From CAZYFH01 sp965249175 (GTDB lineage: Bacteria; Acidobacteriota; Vicinamibacteria; Vicinamibacterales; UBA8438), in contig OZ252227.1 in assembly GCA_965249175.1 (NCBI GenBank), positions 372,001 to 436,000 of the forward strand: a stretch of DNA of 64,000 nucleotides, written 5' to 3'. Shown here piece after piece: positions 36,638 through 45,067 of the stretch. A program made the translations under genes and the position numbers. The stretch's first letter is position 1; every line of letters begins with the position of its first letter. The notes beneath the pieces were generated by a model. That model saw only the letters and a list, made by a program, of their open reading frames with translations. It did no database searches and was not told where the DNA came from.

Positions 36638-36943
36638 GTGCAGCTAGCCGAAGTCACAGGAACGGTGGTCGCGACCCGGAAGAACGCAAACCTGGAGGGC
36701 GCAAAGCTGCTGCTGGTGACCCCCGTCGACGGCAGGGGAGGCGCTCAGGGCGCGCCGCTCCTGGCCATCGATGCGGCGCAGGCCGGCGTCGGCGACCGGG
36801 TGCTCGTCGTGCTGGAGGGGCGTGCGGCGGTCGCCGCCCTTCGTCGCCGCGCCGCACCGGTCGATGCGGCCATCATTGCCGTCGTGGATGACGTCCATCT
36901 GGATCGCGCCATTCCCGATCGACATCGCGAGACCGTCCCGTGA
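36638..36943 (+). CDS. Microcompartment vertex protein BMC-P 3 (EutN/CcmL family)
   Basis: Third vertex protein, 101 aa: EVTGTVVATRKNANLEGAKLLLVTP, LLAIDAAQAGVGDRVLVVLEGRAAV and DAAIIAVVDDVHLD, with a longer basic tail. GTG 36638 has GGCGAGG about 10 bases upstream. Its stop overlaps the start of the next small gene by 4 bases (GTGA), so that gene belongs to the same operon. Confidence 0.92.
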   Translation: MQLAEVTGTVVATRKNANLEGAKLLLVTPVDGRGGAQGAPLLAIDAAQAGVGDRVLVVLEGRAAVAALRRRAAPVDAAIIAVVDDVHLDRAIPDRHRETVP

Positions 36944-37191
36944 GCCCGGAAGACCTGCGGGCGGTCATCGACGCTGCTATCCAACGTCACCTCGCTTCGC
37001 GTCGGGCCCCGGGCGCGGTACTCGCCGCGCCAACGGAGCCGGCGTGGCCGCCCCGCATCGCTCCGGTCCCGAAGCACCCGAGCCACGCCCTGTTTCCGGC
37101 GGCAGACCGTGAAGCACCGGGCGGCCCCTGCGTGATCGAGCCGGCCGTGACATGCGTACAGTCCGGTCATTGCCGGTCGCATGGGCACTGA
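36940..37191 (+). CDS. BMC-associated small protein with a C-terminal Cys/His cluster
   Basis: Protein of 83 aa, coupled to BMC-P 3 by a 4-base overlap. The N-terminus (SPEDLRAVIDAAIQRHLASR) is a predicted amphipathic helix of the size of an encapsulation peptide. A Pro/Ala linker follows. The C-terminus has C-x7-C-x5-C-x2-H-x-H (GGPCVIEPAVTC, VQSGHCRSHGH), which looks like a binding site for a metal or iron-sulfur cluster. I know of no assigned function. It may be a lumenal metal or redox protein of this microcompartment. Confidence 0.7.
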   Translation: MSPEDLRAVIDAAIQRHLASRRAPGAVLAAPTEPAWPPRIAPVPKHPSHALFPAADREAPGGPCVIEPAVTCVQSGHCRSHGH

Positions 37192-37885
37192 AGGCCGACG
37201 CGACAATACGGCTCTGGGCGCGACCCGCCGCGACGTCGGTCGCGTCATGCGGCGCCTCGGTCGCGCGGTCGACCGGATGGATCATCCAGCCGTCGAGAAG
37301 ATCGCCGATGCGCAGGCGGCCGATCCGTTCCAAGTGTTGGTGGCGACCATGCTGTCGGCTCAGACCAAGGATGCCGTGACCCTCGATGCCTCCACCCGCC
37401 TCTTTCGGAAGGCTCGCACCGCGCGCAGCGTGGCCAGGTTGCCCGTGCGGACGCTCGAGCGGCTGATCTATCCGGTGAGCTTTTATCGCCATAAGGCGAA
37501 ACACGTCAAGGAGACGTGCCGGCAGCTCCTGGCGCGATTTGGTGGCGAGGTGCCCACGACCATGGATGCGCTGCTCACGCTGCCGGGCGTCGGACGCAAG
37601 ACCGCGAACCTGGTGCTGATCGTCGCGCATCGCAGTGAAGCCAATATCTGCGTCGATACGCACGTGCACCGCATCGCGAACCGGCTGGGCTGGGTGAGCA
37701 CGCGAACGCCGGACGAGACCGAGCAGGCGCTCTACGGCGCCGCACACCGCCGGTGGTGGTCGTCGATCAATCGGTATCTGGTGACCTGGGGCCAGAATGT
37801 CTGCCGGCCGGTGTATCCGCGGTGCCGGGCGTGCGCGGTGAGCGATCTCTGTCCGCGCCTCGGCGTGACGCGTGTCGGGCGGTAG
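37181..37885 (+). CDS. nth: Endonuclease III
   Basis: DNA glycosylase/AP lyase (234 aa) that removes oxidised pyrimidines. Helix-hairpin-helix LTLPGVGRKTANLVL carries the catalytic Lys, the catalytic Asp is in CVDTHVHRI, and the 4Fe-4S loop is C-x6-C-x2-C-x5-C (CRPVYPRCRACAVSDLC). ATG 37181 overlaps the previous stop by 11 bases; starting at an inner Met nearer the conserved core (VMRRL or DRMDH) is possible. Confidence 0.92.
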   Translation: MGTEGRRDNTALGATRRDVGRVMRRLGRAVDRMDHPAVEKIADAQAADPFQVLVATMLSAQTKDAVTLDASTRLFRKARTARSVARLPVRTLERLIYPVSFYRHKAKHVKETCRQLLARFGGEVPTTMDALLTLPGVGRKTANLVLIVAHRSEANICVDTHVHRIANRLGWVSTRTPDETEQALYGAAHRRWWSSINRYLVTWGQNVCRPVYPRCRACAVSDLCPRLGVTRVGR

Positions 37886-37909
37886 GCGCGCTGCGTGCGC
37901 GCGACTCGA

Positions 37910-38869
37910 TTACCTGGGTGCGAGGGGCAGGAGTGTGCCCGTGGTCTCAGAGGTCTCGACGATGTCCTTCAGCTCCGGATAGCGCGCCACCAGCTCGGGT
38001 CGATACGTGCCTGCGACGTCCATTCCGAGCTGGTGTTTGAGCGACGCGGCGTTGGCGACCGCCTTCGCCGAGAAGTGATTGTTGAGGTACAGATAGAGCT
38101 TGCGGACGATTCGGCTGGCGGCGTTGGCGGTTTCGGCGAACGGCTTCAGCTCAGCGCCGGTGTACAGGTAGTCATAGCGTTCCTCCGCCCGTTCATGTCG
38201 CCACCATTTCGCCGCGTTCCGGCCATGCAACCGCATGTAGTAGAAGCTCGTCACGTTTGGTAAGTAGTTCTGCGCGATCGAGAACCGAAATTTTGGTTCG
38301 TCGATCTGCACCCACGCCGCGCCCATCCCGTTCAGCAGTGTGACGGTCGACCGGACGTCGTCGCTCCAGCTGCGATGGCGGAGCTCAACCGCGACGGGAT
38401 ACGTGCCGAGGCTGTCGAGCAGCCACGCAAGGTGGTCACGGGACCGCGGCTCGTTCTTGAAACTCGGTGGGAACTGGGCGAGGAGCGCGCCCAGCTTTCC
38501 CGCGCTCGCGAGCGGATCCACCGCCTCGCAAAACTGCTCGATATCGGCCCGACCGACGGCGGCGTCGTTCGTGCGCGCCGCCGCCTTGAACATCTCCGGG
38601 TGCGTGAACTTCTGAAAGAGCTTGAGTGAGAACTCGAATGCAGCTGGTGTGCGCCTGGCCCAGGCGGTCGTCACTTCCGGTCGTGGCACCCCGTAGAACG
38701 TCGAGTTGACTTCGACCGTGTCGAAGTGCTCGCCGTAGTACGCCAGCTCGTCGAAGCCCGCCGGTCGGCGTCCCCGCCCGGTCGGCGGGTAAAACAGACC
38801 GGCCCACGAGCCGGCGCCCGATGGATAGCTCCACCCGCACGTGCCGATGCGGATGTCCGTGCCGCTCAT
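37910..38869 (-). CDS. DUF72 family protein
   Basis: TIM-barrel-like DUF72 protein (319 aa from ATG 38869; GTG 38887 is an alternative). The start DIRIGTCGWSYPSG, then LAYYGEHFDTVEVNSTFYG, EFSLKLFQKFTHP, LGALLAQFPPSF, VAVELRHRSW and a final LYLYLNNHFSAKAVANA are the family's usual blocks. Function unknown. Convergent with nth (24 bp) and divergent from queE. Confidence 0.9.
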   Translation of the reverse strand: MSGTDIRIGTCGWSYPSGAGSWAGLFYPPTGRGRRPAGFDELAYYGEHFDTVEVNSTFYGVPRPEVTTAWARRTPAAFEFSLKLFQKFTHPEMFKAAARTNDAAVGRADIEQFCEAVDPLASAGKLGALLAQFPPSFKNEPRSRDHLAWLLDSLGTYPVAVELRHRSWSDDVRSTVTLLNGMGAAWVQIDEPKFRFSIAQNYLPNVTSFYYMRLHGRNAAKWWRHERAEERYDYLYTGAELKPFAETANAASRIVRKLYLYLNNHFSAKAVANAASLKHQLGMDVAGTYRPELVARYPELKDIVETSETTGTLLPLAPR

Positions 38870-38901
38870 CGAGCCGAATTGTTGCACGTCTCCACCCAGA
38901 C

Positions 38902-38917
38902 GTGAACTCTGGGGTTA
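38902..38917 (+). repeat. Solo arm resembling the family B repeat end
   Basis: GTGAACTCTGGGGTTA resembles GTGAGTTCTGGGGTTA, the right end of the element at 25962 (14 of 16 identical). It follows a perfect inverted repeat ACGTCT-CCACCC-AGACGT (38886-38903). No opposite arm is found nearby. It could be a remnant, or a motif shared with family B for another reason. Confidence 0.4.
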
Positions 38918-38969
38918 GGTCATGGCTCGCGACGGAAATCGCCCACACCCGAGGGAGGCAGGCCGTAGA

Positions 38970-39626
38970 ATGTCCGCGGGCCGCATGCTCACACTGAACG
39001 AAATCTTCTACTCCATCCAGGGGGAGTCGACGTACGCTGGCCGGCCGTGTGTCTTCGTACGGCTGACCGCCTGTGATCTGCGGTGCGCCTGGTGTGACAC
39101 GGCGTACGCGTTCGACGAGGGGGCGCCGGCGTCGATTGATGAGATCCTGGAGCGCGTCGACGCCTTCGGTTGCCCGCTCGTCGAGATCACGGGAGGCGAG
39201 CCGCTTCTGCAGCCGGACGTCTACGCGCTGATGCGCCGCCTCCTCGATGGGCAGAAGACGGTGCTGCTCGAGACCGGGGGCCACCTCGACATCTCTCGGG
39301 TGCCGGAGGACGTCGTCAAGATCGTCGACGTCAAGTGTCCGGGCAGCGGCGAGGACGGAAGGAACGACTGGGGCAATCTCGATCGCCTGGCGCCTCACGA
39401 CCAGGTGAAGTTCGTGATCCAGGACCGAGCTGACTTCGAGTTCGCGCGGGCGGTCGTCATCCGTCATGCACTCGCGCGCCGCTGCGCGGCCGTGCTGTTC
39501 TCACCGGTGCACGCGGCTCTCGCCCCGGCGACGCTATCGGCCTGGGTGCTGGACGGCCAGGTGCCGGCTCGCGTGCAAGTGCAGCTGCACAAATATCTGT
39601 GGGGCGCCGAGACGCGAGGAGTGTGA
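38970..39626 (+). CDS. queE: 7-carboxy-7-deazaguanine synthase QueE
   Basis: Radical SAM enzyme (218 aa from ATG 38970) that turns 6-carboxytetrahydropterin into 7-carboxy-7-deazaguanine for queuosine. The start region LTLNEIFYSIQGESTYAGRP and the cluster motif C-x3-C-x2-C in TACDLRCAWCDT are diagnostic; VEITGGEPLLQ is the SAM-binding GGE motif. ATG 38922 and 38985 are other possible starts. The queC gene follows 3 bp after the stop, forming an operon. Confidence 0.92.
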   Translation: MSAGRMLTLNEIFYSIQGESTYAGRPCVFVRLTACDLRCAWCDTAYAFDEGAPASIDEILERVDAFGCPLVEITGGEPLLQPDVYALMRRLLDGQKTVLLETGGHLDISRVPEDVVKIVDVKCPGSGEDGRNDWGNLDRLAPHDQVKFVIQDRADFEFARAVVIRHALARRCAAVLFSPVHAALAPATLSAWVLDGQVPARVQVQLHKYLWGAETRGV

Positions 39627-39629
39627 CGG

Positions 39630-40313
39630 ATGCCCGAGGCCAGGGAGGCCGTGCTGTTGCTCAGCGGCGGGCTGGATTCCTATACGGCCGGCGCCATCGC
39701 CAGCGACGAGGGCTTCGGACTCTGCGCGCTCACGGTACGCTACGGTCAGTTGCACGCAGCGGAGGTGGACGCGGCGCGTCGTGTGGCGCGCGCGCTCGAC
39801 GTGGTTGACCACCTCGTCGTGGAGGCCGACCTCGCCGCGTTCGGCGGCTCTGCACTGACGGGTGACGGCGCAGTGCCCAAGGACCGCGCGCTGGACGATC
39901 AGAGCATCCCGGTCACCTATGTGCCCGCTCGCAACACCGTGCTGCTCTCGCTCGCCCTGGCATGCGCGGAGGCGCGCGGCGCCCGCACGCTGGTCATCGG
40001 GGTCAACGCCCTCGACTACTCGGGGTATCCTGACTGCCGCCCCGCGTTTCTCGACGCGTTTGAACGCCTGGCCGCGCTTGGCACCAAGACAGGTGCCGAC
40101 GGTGGAGGGTTCAGGGTCCTTGCCCCGCTCGTCAACCTGTCGAAGGCCGACATCATTCGGCGTGGCACTTCCCTCGGTGTCGACTACGGGCTGACGCACA
40201 GCTGTTACGACCCGTCACGCAATGGCGAGCCCTGCGGCCGCTGTGACAGCTGCCGGCTCCGGGCGCGTGGGTTCGCGGACGCCGGCCTGGTCGATCCCGC
40301 AATCGGGCCCTGA
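39630..40313 (+). CDS. queC: 7-cyano-7-deazaguanine synthase QueC
   Basis: QueC (227 aa) converts 7-carboxy-7-deazaguanine to preQ0 with ATP and ammonia. PP-loop motif LLSGGLDSYTAG at the N-terminus, ALTVRYGQLHAAEVDAARRV, VPARNTVLLSLAL, VNALDYSGYPDCRP and the zinc site C-x9-C-x2-C-x2-C (CYDPSRNGEPCGRCDSC). Directly follows queE. Confidence 0.95.
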   Translation: MPEAREAVLLLSGGLDSYTAGAIASDEGFGLCALTVRYGQLHAAEVDAARRVARALDVVDHLVVEADLAAFGGSALTGDGAVPKDRALDDQSIPVTYVPARNTVLLSLALACAEARGARTLVIGVNALDYSGYPDCRPAFLDAFERLAALGTKTGADGGGFRVLAPLVNLSKADIIRRGTSLGVDYGLTHSCYDPSRNGEPCGRCDSCRLRARGFADAGLVDPAIGP

Positions 40314-40533
40314 CCCTCACCCCGGCCGCTCGAGATTCGTCACCACCCGACAAAACCGGCCGAGGTGTCTCGATCTGAGGCGCCAGCGTCATCCCCCGTT
40401 GGGTCTGTGTTTCGCTCAAATAGCTGATATTGAGGTGGTTAGGGTGCCACAGCCAAGCTGGCATCGACTTTGGATAAGAGTAAGACCGAACGACAACGGG
40501 CACTGGCCAATACACGCTTTCGCGGGGGAACAG

Positions 40534-41106
40534 ATGCTGAGCACAAGCCATTCGGTCGCACGCAGATTGTCCGGGATGGTCGCCACGGTCGGGCTGGTCG
40601 CGGGTCTTGCCCCGGTCGCGCTCGCCCAGGGCGACGACCTCGAGGAGTCCGTTGTCGCCCGCCGCCGTGCCGCGGCGCTCGCGACGCGCGCCAGGCGCGT
40701 GGCGGCCCCTGTCCCGGCCGCCGTCCAGGGCGTCAACGTCGTCGGTGTTGCCTGGACGTCGGACCACGAGCCGATTCCGAACCCTCGGCTGCGCCTGCGC
40801 GACTTGGTCTCCGGCCGCGTGGCGGCTTCGACGCGCGGCAACGATGCCGGCGAGTTCGTCTTCGACACGATCGGCGCCGGCACCTATCTCGTCGAGTTGG
40901 TCGACCGGGGCGACCGCGTGCAGGCGGTCGGCGAAGTGATGACCGTCATCGCCAGTGAGACAGTGGCGACCTTCGTCGTGCTCTCCAACACGGCGCCAGG
41001 AATCGCCGCGATTGCGAGCAACGCGGCCGCGACCGCGGTCTCGACCGCCTCGACGGCGGGCGTGCCCGCCATCGTCGGCGGCTCGGGCATCAGCGGCGAG
41101 TCTTGA
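40534..41106 (+). CDS. Secreted protein with a carboxypeptidase-regulatory-like (Ig-like) domain
   Basis: Predicted secreted protein of 190 aa. A signal peptide ends near ALAQ-GDD (residue 33). The central part, VVGVAWTSDHEPIPNPRLRLRDL followed by TRGNDAGEFVFDTIGAGTYLVELVD, is the beta-sandwich pattern of CarboxypepD_reg-like domains. The tail is rich in Ala, Thr and Ser with two hydrophobic runs and may anchor or pack against other proteins. Preceded by a 220-bp gap from queC without a clear promoter. Followed by GC hairpins. Confidence 0.7.
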   Translation: MLSTSHSVARRLSGMVATVGLVAGLAPVALAQGDDLEESVVARRRAAALATRARRVAAPVPAAVQGVNVVGVAWTSDHEPIPNPRLRLRDLVSGRVAASTRGNDAGEFVFDTIGAGTYLVELVDRGDRVQAVGEVMTVIASETVATFVVLSNTAPGIAAIASNAAATAVSTASTAGVPAIVGGSGISGES

Positions 41107-41107
41107 T

Positions 41108-41151
41108 TTAGACGGGGCTTCGCCCCGGACCCCCGCGGGCGCTCCGCGGGG
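41108..41151 (+). repeat. Family C GC hairpin pair after the secreted-protein gene
   Basis: TTAGACGGGGCTTCGCCCC then GGACC, followed by a second perfect hairpin CCCCGCGG-GCGCT-CCGCGGGG (41131-41151). It starts 2 bp after the stop of the secreted-protein gene and lies between convergent genes, so it may end transcription in both directions. The rest of the gap to 41274 is GC-rich with no gene seen. Confidence 0.6.
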
Positions 41152-41274
41152 ACCCCGAGAGCCCCACTCCGCGCCCGCGAGGCGCGCGGTGCGCGCCTTG
41201 GCCGACCGCGGCACTCCACGGCCTCCCTAGACGGGGCGCGAGGCCGTGTGTGCCGACGATTAACGTGGACTACC

Positions 41275-42645
41275 TTAGGACTCGGGGATGACGGCGTCGA
41301 GCGCCTCGAGGGCTTCGTCCACCGCGCGCGTGTCGAGCACGGCAGCTCCCGGTTCGTCGCCGTGGACGCCGTACGTGTCGTCGCCCGTGCGACCAATGAT
41401 GACGACCTCCTCGACATCCTCCCCATCGTCGAACTCCACCCTGAACGTGGCCAGTGGTGCGTCGACGCCGGTATCGGCGCGCACGTCGACGAAGGACCCG
41501 GCGCGCAGCGCGGAAAGCTGGGCGAGGAGATCGTCCATCGCGCTCTGATCGACGTCGGCCCCTGGGGGCACGCGCTGCCACGCCGTGCCGCCTTCGTCTG
41601 CCGTGTCCGCTTTCTCGAACGCCGTCGTGTTGCCGCCGCGGTCGACCTCGAGCCGTGATGAATTGAACGGACGGAACGCGAACAGATCCTTGTCGCGATA
41701 GGCGCCGGCGGCACGCGCGAGATCGGCGACGAGACTCGCGTCGATGGTGAACACGAGCCCGCTCCGCGACGCGTCGCGCGCGTATACGGTCCCCTCTGGC
41801 GCCTCGCCGCCCACCAGTAGCGACGCACTCGCGCTTCCCAGGTCGAGTGTGACTGTGACACGCGCCTCGTCGAGCTCGAATGGGTCGGTCTCAGCGTCGC
41901 GTTCGTCCGTCGTTTCGCGCTCGATCGACTGCATCTCGGCCGAGCCGATCCGGCCGACGAGCCCCTCGACGACGCCGAAGTCCGCCCGCGCGTCCCACGG
42001 CTCCGTCATGCGCCAGCGTCCGTCGCCCTTGACGAGGCGGATCGTGCCGTCGTCAGCGGCGAGCACGAGTTGGTTGACGTCCGGCCCCTCGAAGTCGAGC
42101 GCGGTCTTGTCCCGGAGGTCGAACGTGGCCCGGTTGAACGTCGATTCGAGGTGGCTGGCGACGAGAAAAACGCGTGCCCCGCCATCGGTCTTGGCGTAGC
42201 GGTCGGCGCCGGTCGGTGTGGCATCGCCAATCAGCAGGTGTCGGAGCACTGTGTCGTCGGTGGTTCGGAACCCGACATCGATGGCAGGGTCCGACAGCCC
42301 GAACGCCGTGAGATCGGACGGCTCCGCCTCGACCACACGCTGGATCTCGAGCGACGCCAGCCCGCTCACGATCGACGACGCGGCGTTGTCGTCGGCGTCG
42401 ACGTCAACGGGTGAGTTGATAGACCACGAACCGTCGTCCCCGGCGGTCCGCGCAAGCGAGGTCACATCCCCGTTGTCGGCGACGACCCGCAACTCGGTAA
42501 CGTCGTCCGCCTCGAATCCGAAGGCCTGTTCGTTGGCGTCGGCCTCGGAGGCGGGAGGGCGCTCGGATTCGACGAAATAGGCATAGCCTCCGAGGGCCAG
42601 GAAGAGGACGAGCATCACGAGTGTCGACCGCGCGCCCCGCATCAT
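41275..42645 (-). CDS. DUF4340 family protein of the Gld-like ABC transporter operon
   Basis: DUF4340 protein of 456 aa with an N-terminal membrane anchor (LVMLVLFLALGGYAYFV) and a large acidic extracytoplasmic region containing two repeats of the DUF4340 fold (FGFEADDVTELRVVADNGD, WRMTEPWDARADF). Genes of this family sit next to gldA-gldF-gldG-type transporters in many bacteria, as here where it is the last gene of the set. The cargo is unknown. Confidence 0.87.
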   Translation of the reverse strand: MMRGARSTLVMLVLFLALGGYAYFVESERPPASEADANEQAFGFEADDVTELRVVADNGDVTSLARTAGDDGSWSINSPVDVDADDNAASSIVSGLASLEIQRVVEAEPSDLTAFGLSDPAIDVGFRTTDDTVLRHLLIGDATPTGADRYAKTDGGARVFLVASHLESTFNRATFDLRDKTALDFEGPDVNQLVLAADDGTIRLVKGDGRWRMTEPWDARADFGVVEGLVGRIGSAEMQSIERETTDERDAETDPFELDEARVTVTLDLGSASASLLVGGEAPEGTVYARDASRSGLVFTIDASLVADLARAAGAYRDKDLFAFRPFNSSRLEVDRGGNTTAFEKADTADEGGTAWQRVPPGADVDQSAMDDLLAQLSALRAGSFVDVRADTGVDAPLATFRVEFDDGEDVEEVVIIGRTGDDTYGVHGDEPGAAVLDTRAVDEALEALDAVIPES

Positions 42646-42677
42646 CTGATTCCGAGTGGGCTCCTAGTTACGGTCCA

Positions 42678-44291
42678 CTAGTGCTTGCGCCGGTTCCACC
42701 ACGTGAACACCCCGAGGCCGAGGACCAGGCCGGGGATCATCAAGAGCGAGAGCAGCTGGACCCGAAACTGCTGGTCGGCCGTGAGGGTGATCCGCCGATC
42801 CTCCGCCACACGCGGTCGGATAGCGATGAGGTTGTCCTGCTGGGCGAGCCAGTTGATGGCGTTCAGGGCGAGATCCTGGTTGCCCTGGATACCCACCGCG
42901 CTGTTCGCAGCGAAGTCGGAGTCGCCGAAGACCGCGAAGCGCGCTTCGAGTGTGGGGGCGTCGGCGTCGGCGTCGTTCGCTGTGTCGCTGGTTGGGTTTG
43001 CTTCGGCCGCGGCGGTGTCCTCCGCTTCGATCACGCGGGACACCGCTGATGCGATCGGGATCGGTCCGGGAATATCCCCGGCTTCCTCGTTGAGCTCCAC
43101 CTCGCCGGTGGCCAGCTCGTCCAGATCGCTTTCCGCCCAGCTTCGGGGGCTCGTTTCGACGAAGGTCTCGGCGGTCCGCCCTTCGACGCCGCCCGCGACT
43201 GGCCGCACCGACCGCGCGAGCGGGAAGGCCGTCAACAGGTTGAACCGATCCGTGATGGCGTGCGGCGGGTAGTTTGCCGCCACCGGCACAGAGGCGTCGG
43301 TGCCGAGCATCTGACCGACGCCGCTCGCGTCGACCACGACATCGGTGCCAACGTCCATCCCCCATTCCGCCGCGAGCGCGACCAGATTGGGATAGCCCTC
43401 GTCCTCGGCGGTCTCTGGCGGGTCGATCATGAGCAGCAGTTTCCCGCCGCCTTCGAGATACCCGCGCAGCAGGTCGGCTTCCGCCAGCAGCACATCGGTC
43501 GTCGGCCCGGCGATGACGAGCACGGTGGCGTCGGCCGGGACCTGGCCCGTCTGCGCGAGCACGACGGTGTCGACGGCAAAGTTGTCACGTTGGAGCGCCT
43601 CGGTGACCGTGCCGTACCCCTCGCGGTCGCTGCTCGACGGGTCCCGCTCGCCGTGCCCCTGCACGAAAAAGACCGACCGCTCTTCGCCTTCGACCGCCTT
43701 GATGAGCGCGTTGGTCAGCTCCTGCTCGCTGTTCGAGACGACCCGTTCGATCCGGCCCAGGTACTCGAAGACCACGGTGCCGTAGGACTGCACGTCGTAT
43801 TGCCGGGCGCGGACCGGGTTTCGGTCGACGTCGACATACTCCACCGTGACCTCGGTCGACGTGTATTCGTATTCTCCGAGCCGGTCGCGATAGCGGGGAA
43901 ACTCCTCTTCACGGTCGAACACGAGCACGCTGATCGGCGAATCGAGCGATTCGAGGACGCGGCGCGTCTGGTCTGACAGCGAGAACTGTCGGGCCGCCGT
44001 CAGGTCCCATCGTGTGTTCTGGCGTGCGAGGACGTAGTTCGCCGCGACCAGGATGCCGAGCGCGAGCAAGATGCCGGAGGTGGCCAGCGCGCCATACCGG
44101 GTTTGACGCCGTCCGGCGAACGAGAGGATGTCTTTCCACTGGCCAAGCGTGTGCGCGACCACGAGCACGATGCCGGCGACCGCGAGCCACCACCAGACGG
44201 ATTGCTGCTCGGGGATCACGAAGCGGGTCACGACCGCAGCGAATACGAGCGCGACACCGACCCAGCCGACCGCCTGGAGCACCTTCGCCAT
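42678..44291 (-). CDS. gldG: Gld-type ABC transporter auxiliary protein (GldG-like, DUF4350-type fold)
   Basis: Membrane protein of 537 aa. The N-terminus has about three hydrophobic spans (FAAVVTRFVI, WWLAVAGIVLVVAHTLG, SGILLALGILVAANYVLA), then a large periplasmic ABC-type uncharacterised transport domain (FSLSDQTRRVLESLDSPISVLVF, VFFVQGHGERDPSS), and a C-terminal membrane helix (LLSLLMIPGLVLGLGVFTWW) ending RRKH. This matches GldG-like components. ATG 44291 lies 5 bp after the stop of the permease gene. Confidence 0.85.
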   Translation of the reverse strand: MAKVLQAVGWVGVALVFAAVVTRFVIPEQQSVWWWLAVAGIVLVVAHTLGQWKDILSFAGRRQTRYGALATSGILLALGILVAANYVLARQNTRWDLTAARQFSLSDQTRRVLESLDSPISVLVFDREEEFPRYRDRLGEYEYTSTEVTVEYVDVDRNPVRARQYDVQSYGTVVFEYLGRIERVVSNSEQELTNALIKAVEGEERSVFFVQGHGERDPSSSDREGYGTVTEALQRDNFAVDTVVLAQTGQVPADATVLVIAGPTTDVLLAEADLLRGYLEGGGKLLLMIDPPETAEDEGYPNLVALAAEWGMDVGTDVVVDASGVGQMLGTDASVPVAANYPPHAITDRFNLLTAFPLARSVRPVAGGVEGRTAETFVETSPRSWAESDLDELATGEVELNEEAGDIPGPIPIASAVSRVIEAEDTAAAEANPTSDTANDADADAPTLEARFAVFGDSDFAANSAVGIQGNQDLALNAINWLAQQDNLIAIRPRVAEDRRITLTADQQFRVQLLSLLMIPGLVLGLGVFTWWNRRKH

Positions 44292-44296
44292 CGCGT

Positions 44297-45067
44297 CTAC
44301 CCTCGCCACCGCTCGCTGTCGACCGATTTCGCCGTGAGGAAGAGCCCGAACGCGATGAAGCTGATGTAATACGCGACGTGCTTCGTATCGATAACGCCCT
44401 TCGAGAAGTCATCGAAGTGCTCGAGGATCGACAGATACGACAGCACGGCCTGTGTCGTGGGTCCAGCCGAGTCGGCCATCCAGCCCAGCACCCAGAACAG
44501 CAGCAAGAGCGCGAACGTGATGACGCCGGCCACGATCTGGTTCCTCGTGGCGCTCGAGACCAGTAGGCCCAGCGAGATGAACGACGCCCCCATCAGCACC
44601 AACCCGAGGTATCCGCTCAGCATCGGCCAGAGCTCTGGCTCCCCGTACCAGAAGAGGATACCCATGTGGATGGCTGTGACCGCGAGCATCAGGACGAAAA
44701 GCGTGAAGGCGCCGAGGAACTTGCCGAAGATGATCTGGAGATCGCTCAGCGGCGAGGTGAGGAGCAGCTCGATCGTCCCCGATCTCTTCTCCTCCGCGTA
44801 GGCGCGCGCGGTCAAGAACGGCAAGAAGAACAAGAGGACGATCGCGGTGTTCGACAGCAGCGGCCGCACCATGAACTCGTTGATGTTGATGCTTTGTGGG
44901 CCGCCACCGAACATGCCGGCCTGCATGCTGACACGCAAAAGGATGCTGAGGCTCGCGACGTAAAAGTATCCAAAGAGAATCGCGAAGAAACCGACCACGA
45001 CGTAGGCAATCGGCGAGACGAAGTACGACCGTAGCTCCTTGTGGGCGATGGCGAGGACGTTACTCAT
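44297..45067 (-). CDS. gldF: ABC transporter permease (GldF-like)
   Basis: ABC-2 type permease, 256 aa, with about six membrane spans beginning after NVLAIAHKELRSYFVSPIAYVV. EEKRSGTIELLLTSPLSD is a strong signature of this permease class, as is FLGAFTLFVLML. Starts within the last 8 bp of the ATPase gene, so the two are co-translated. Confidence 0.9.
   Translation of the reverse strand: MSNVLAIAHKELRSYFVSPIAYVVVGFFAILFGYFYVASLSILLRVSMQAGMFGGGPQSININEFMVRPLLSNTAIVLLFFLPFLTARAYAEEKRSGTIELLLTSPLSDLQIIFGKFLGAFTLFVLMLAVTAIHMGILFWYGEPELWPMLSGYLGLVLMGASFISLGLLVSSATRNQIVAGVITFALLLLFWVLGWMADSAGPTTQAVLSYLSILEHFDDFSKGVIDTKHVAYYISFIAFGLFLTAKSVDSERWRG

Noticed and set aside
40459..40476. TGGCAT-CGACT-TTGG upstream of the secreted protein gene, resembling a sigma-54 promoter.
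   Set aside because: The -12 element reads TTGG rather than TTGC, and no enhancer-binding regulator or upstream site is nearby.
42646..42677. Short CTAG-containing sequence between the DUF4340 and gldG genes that recalls the family A repeat ends.
   Set aside because: Only CACTAG-type words match; there is no second arm and no shared core, so it is not counted as a copy.
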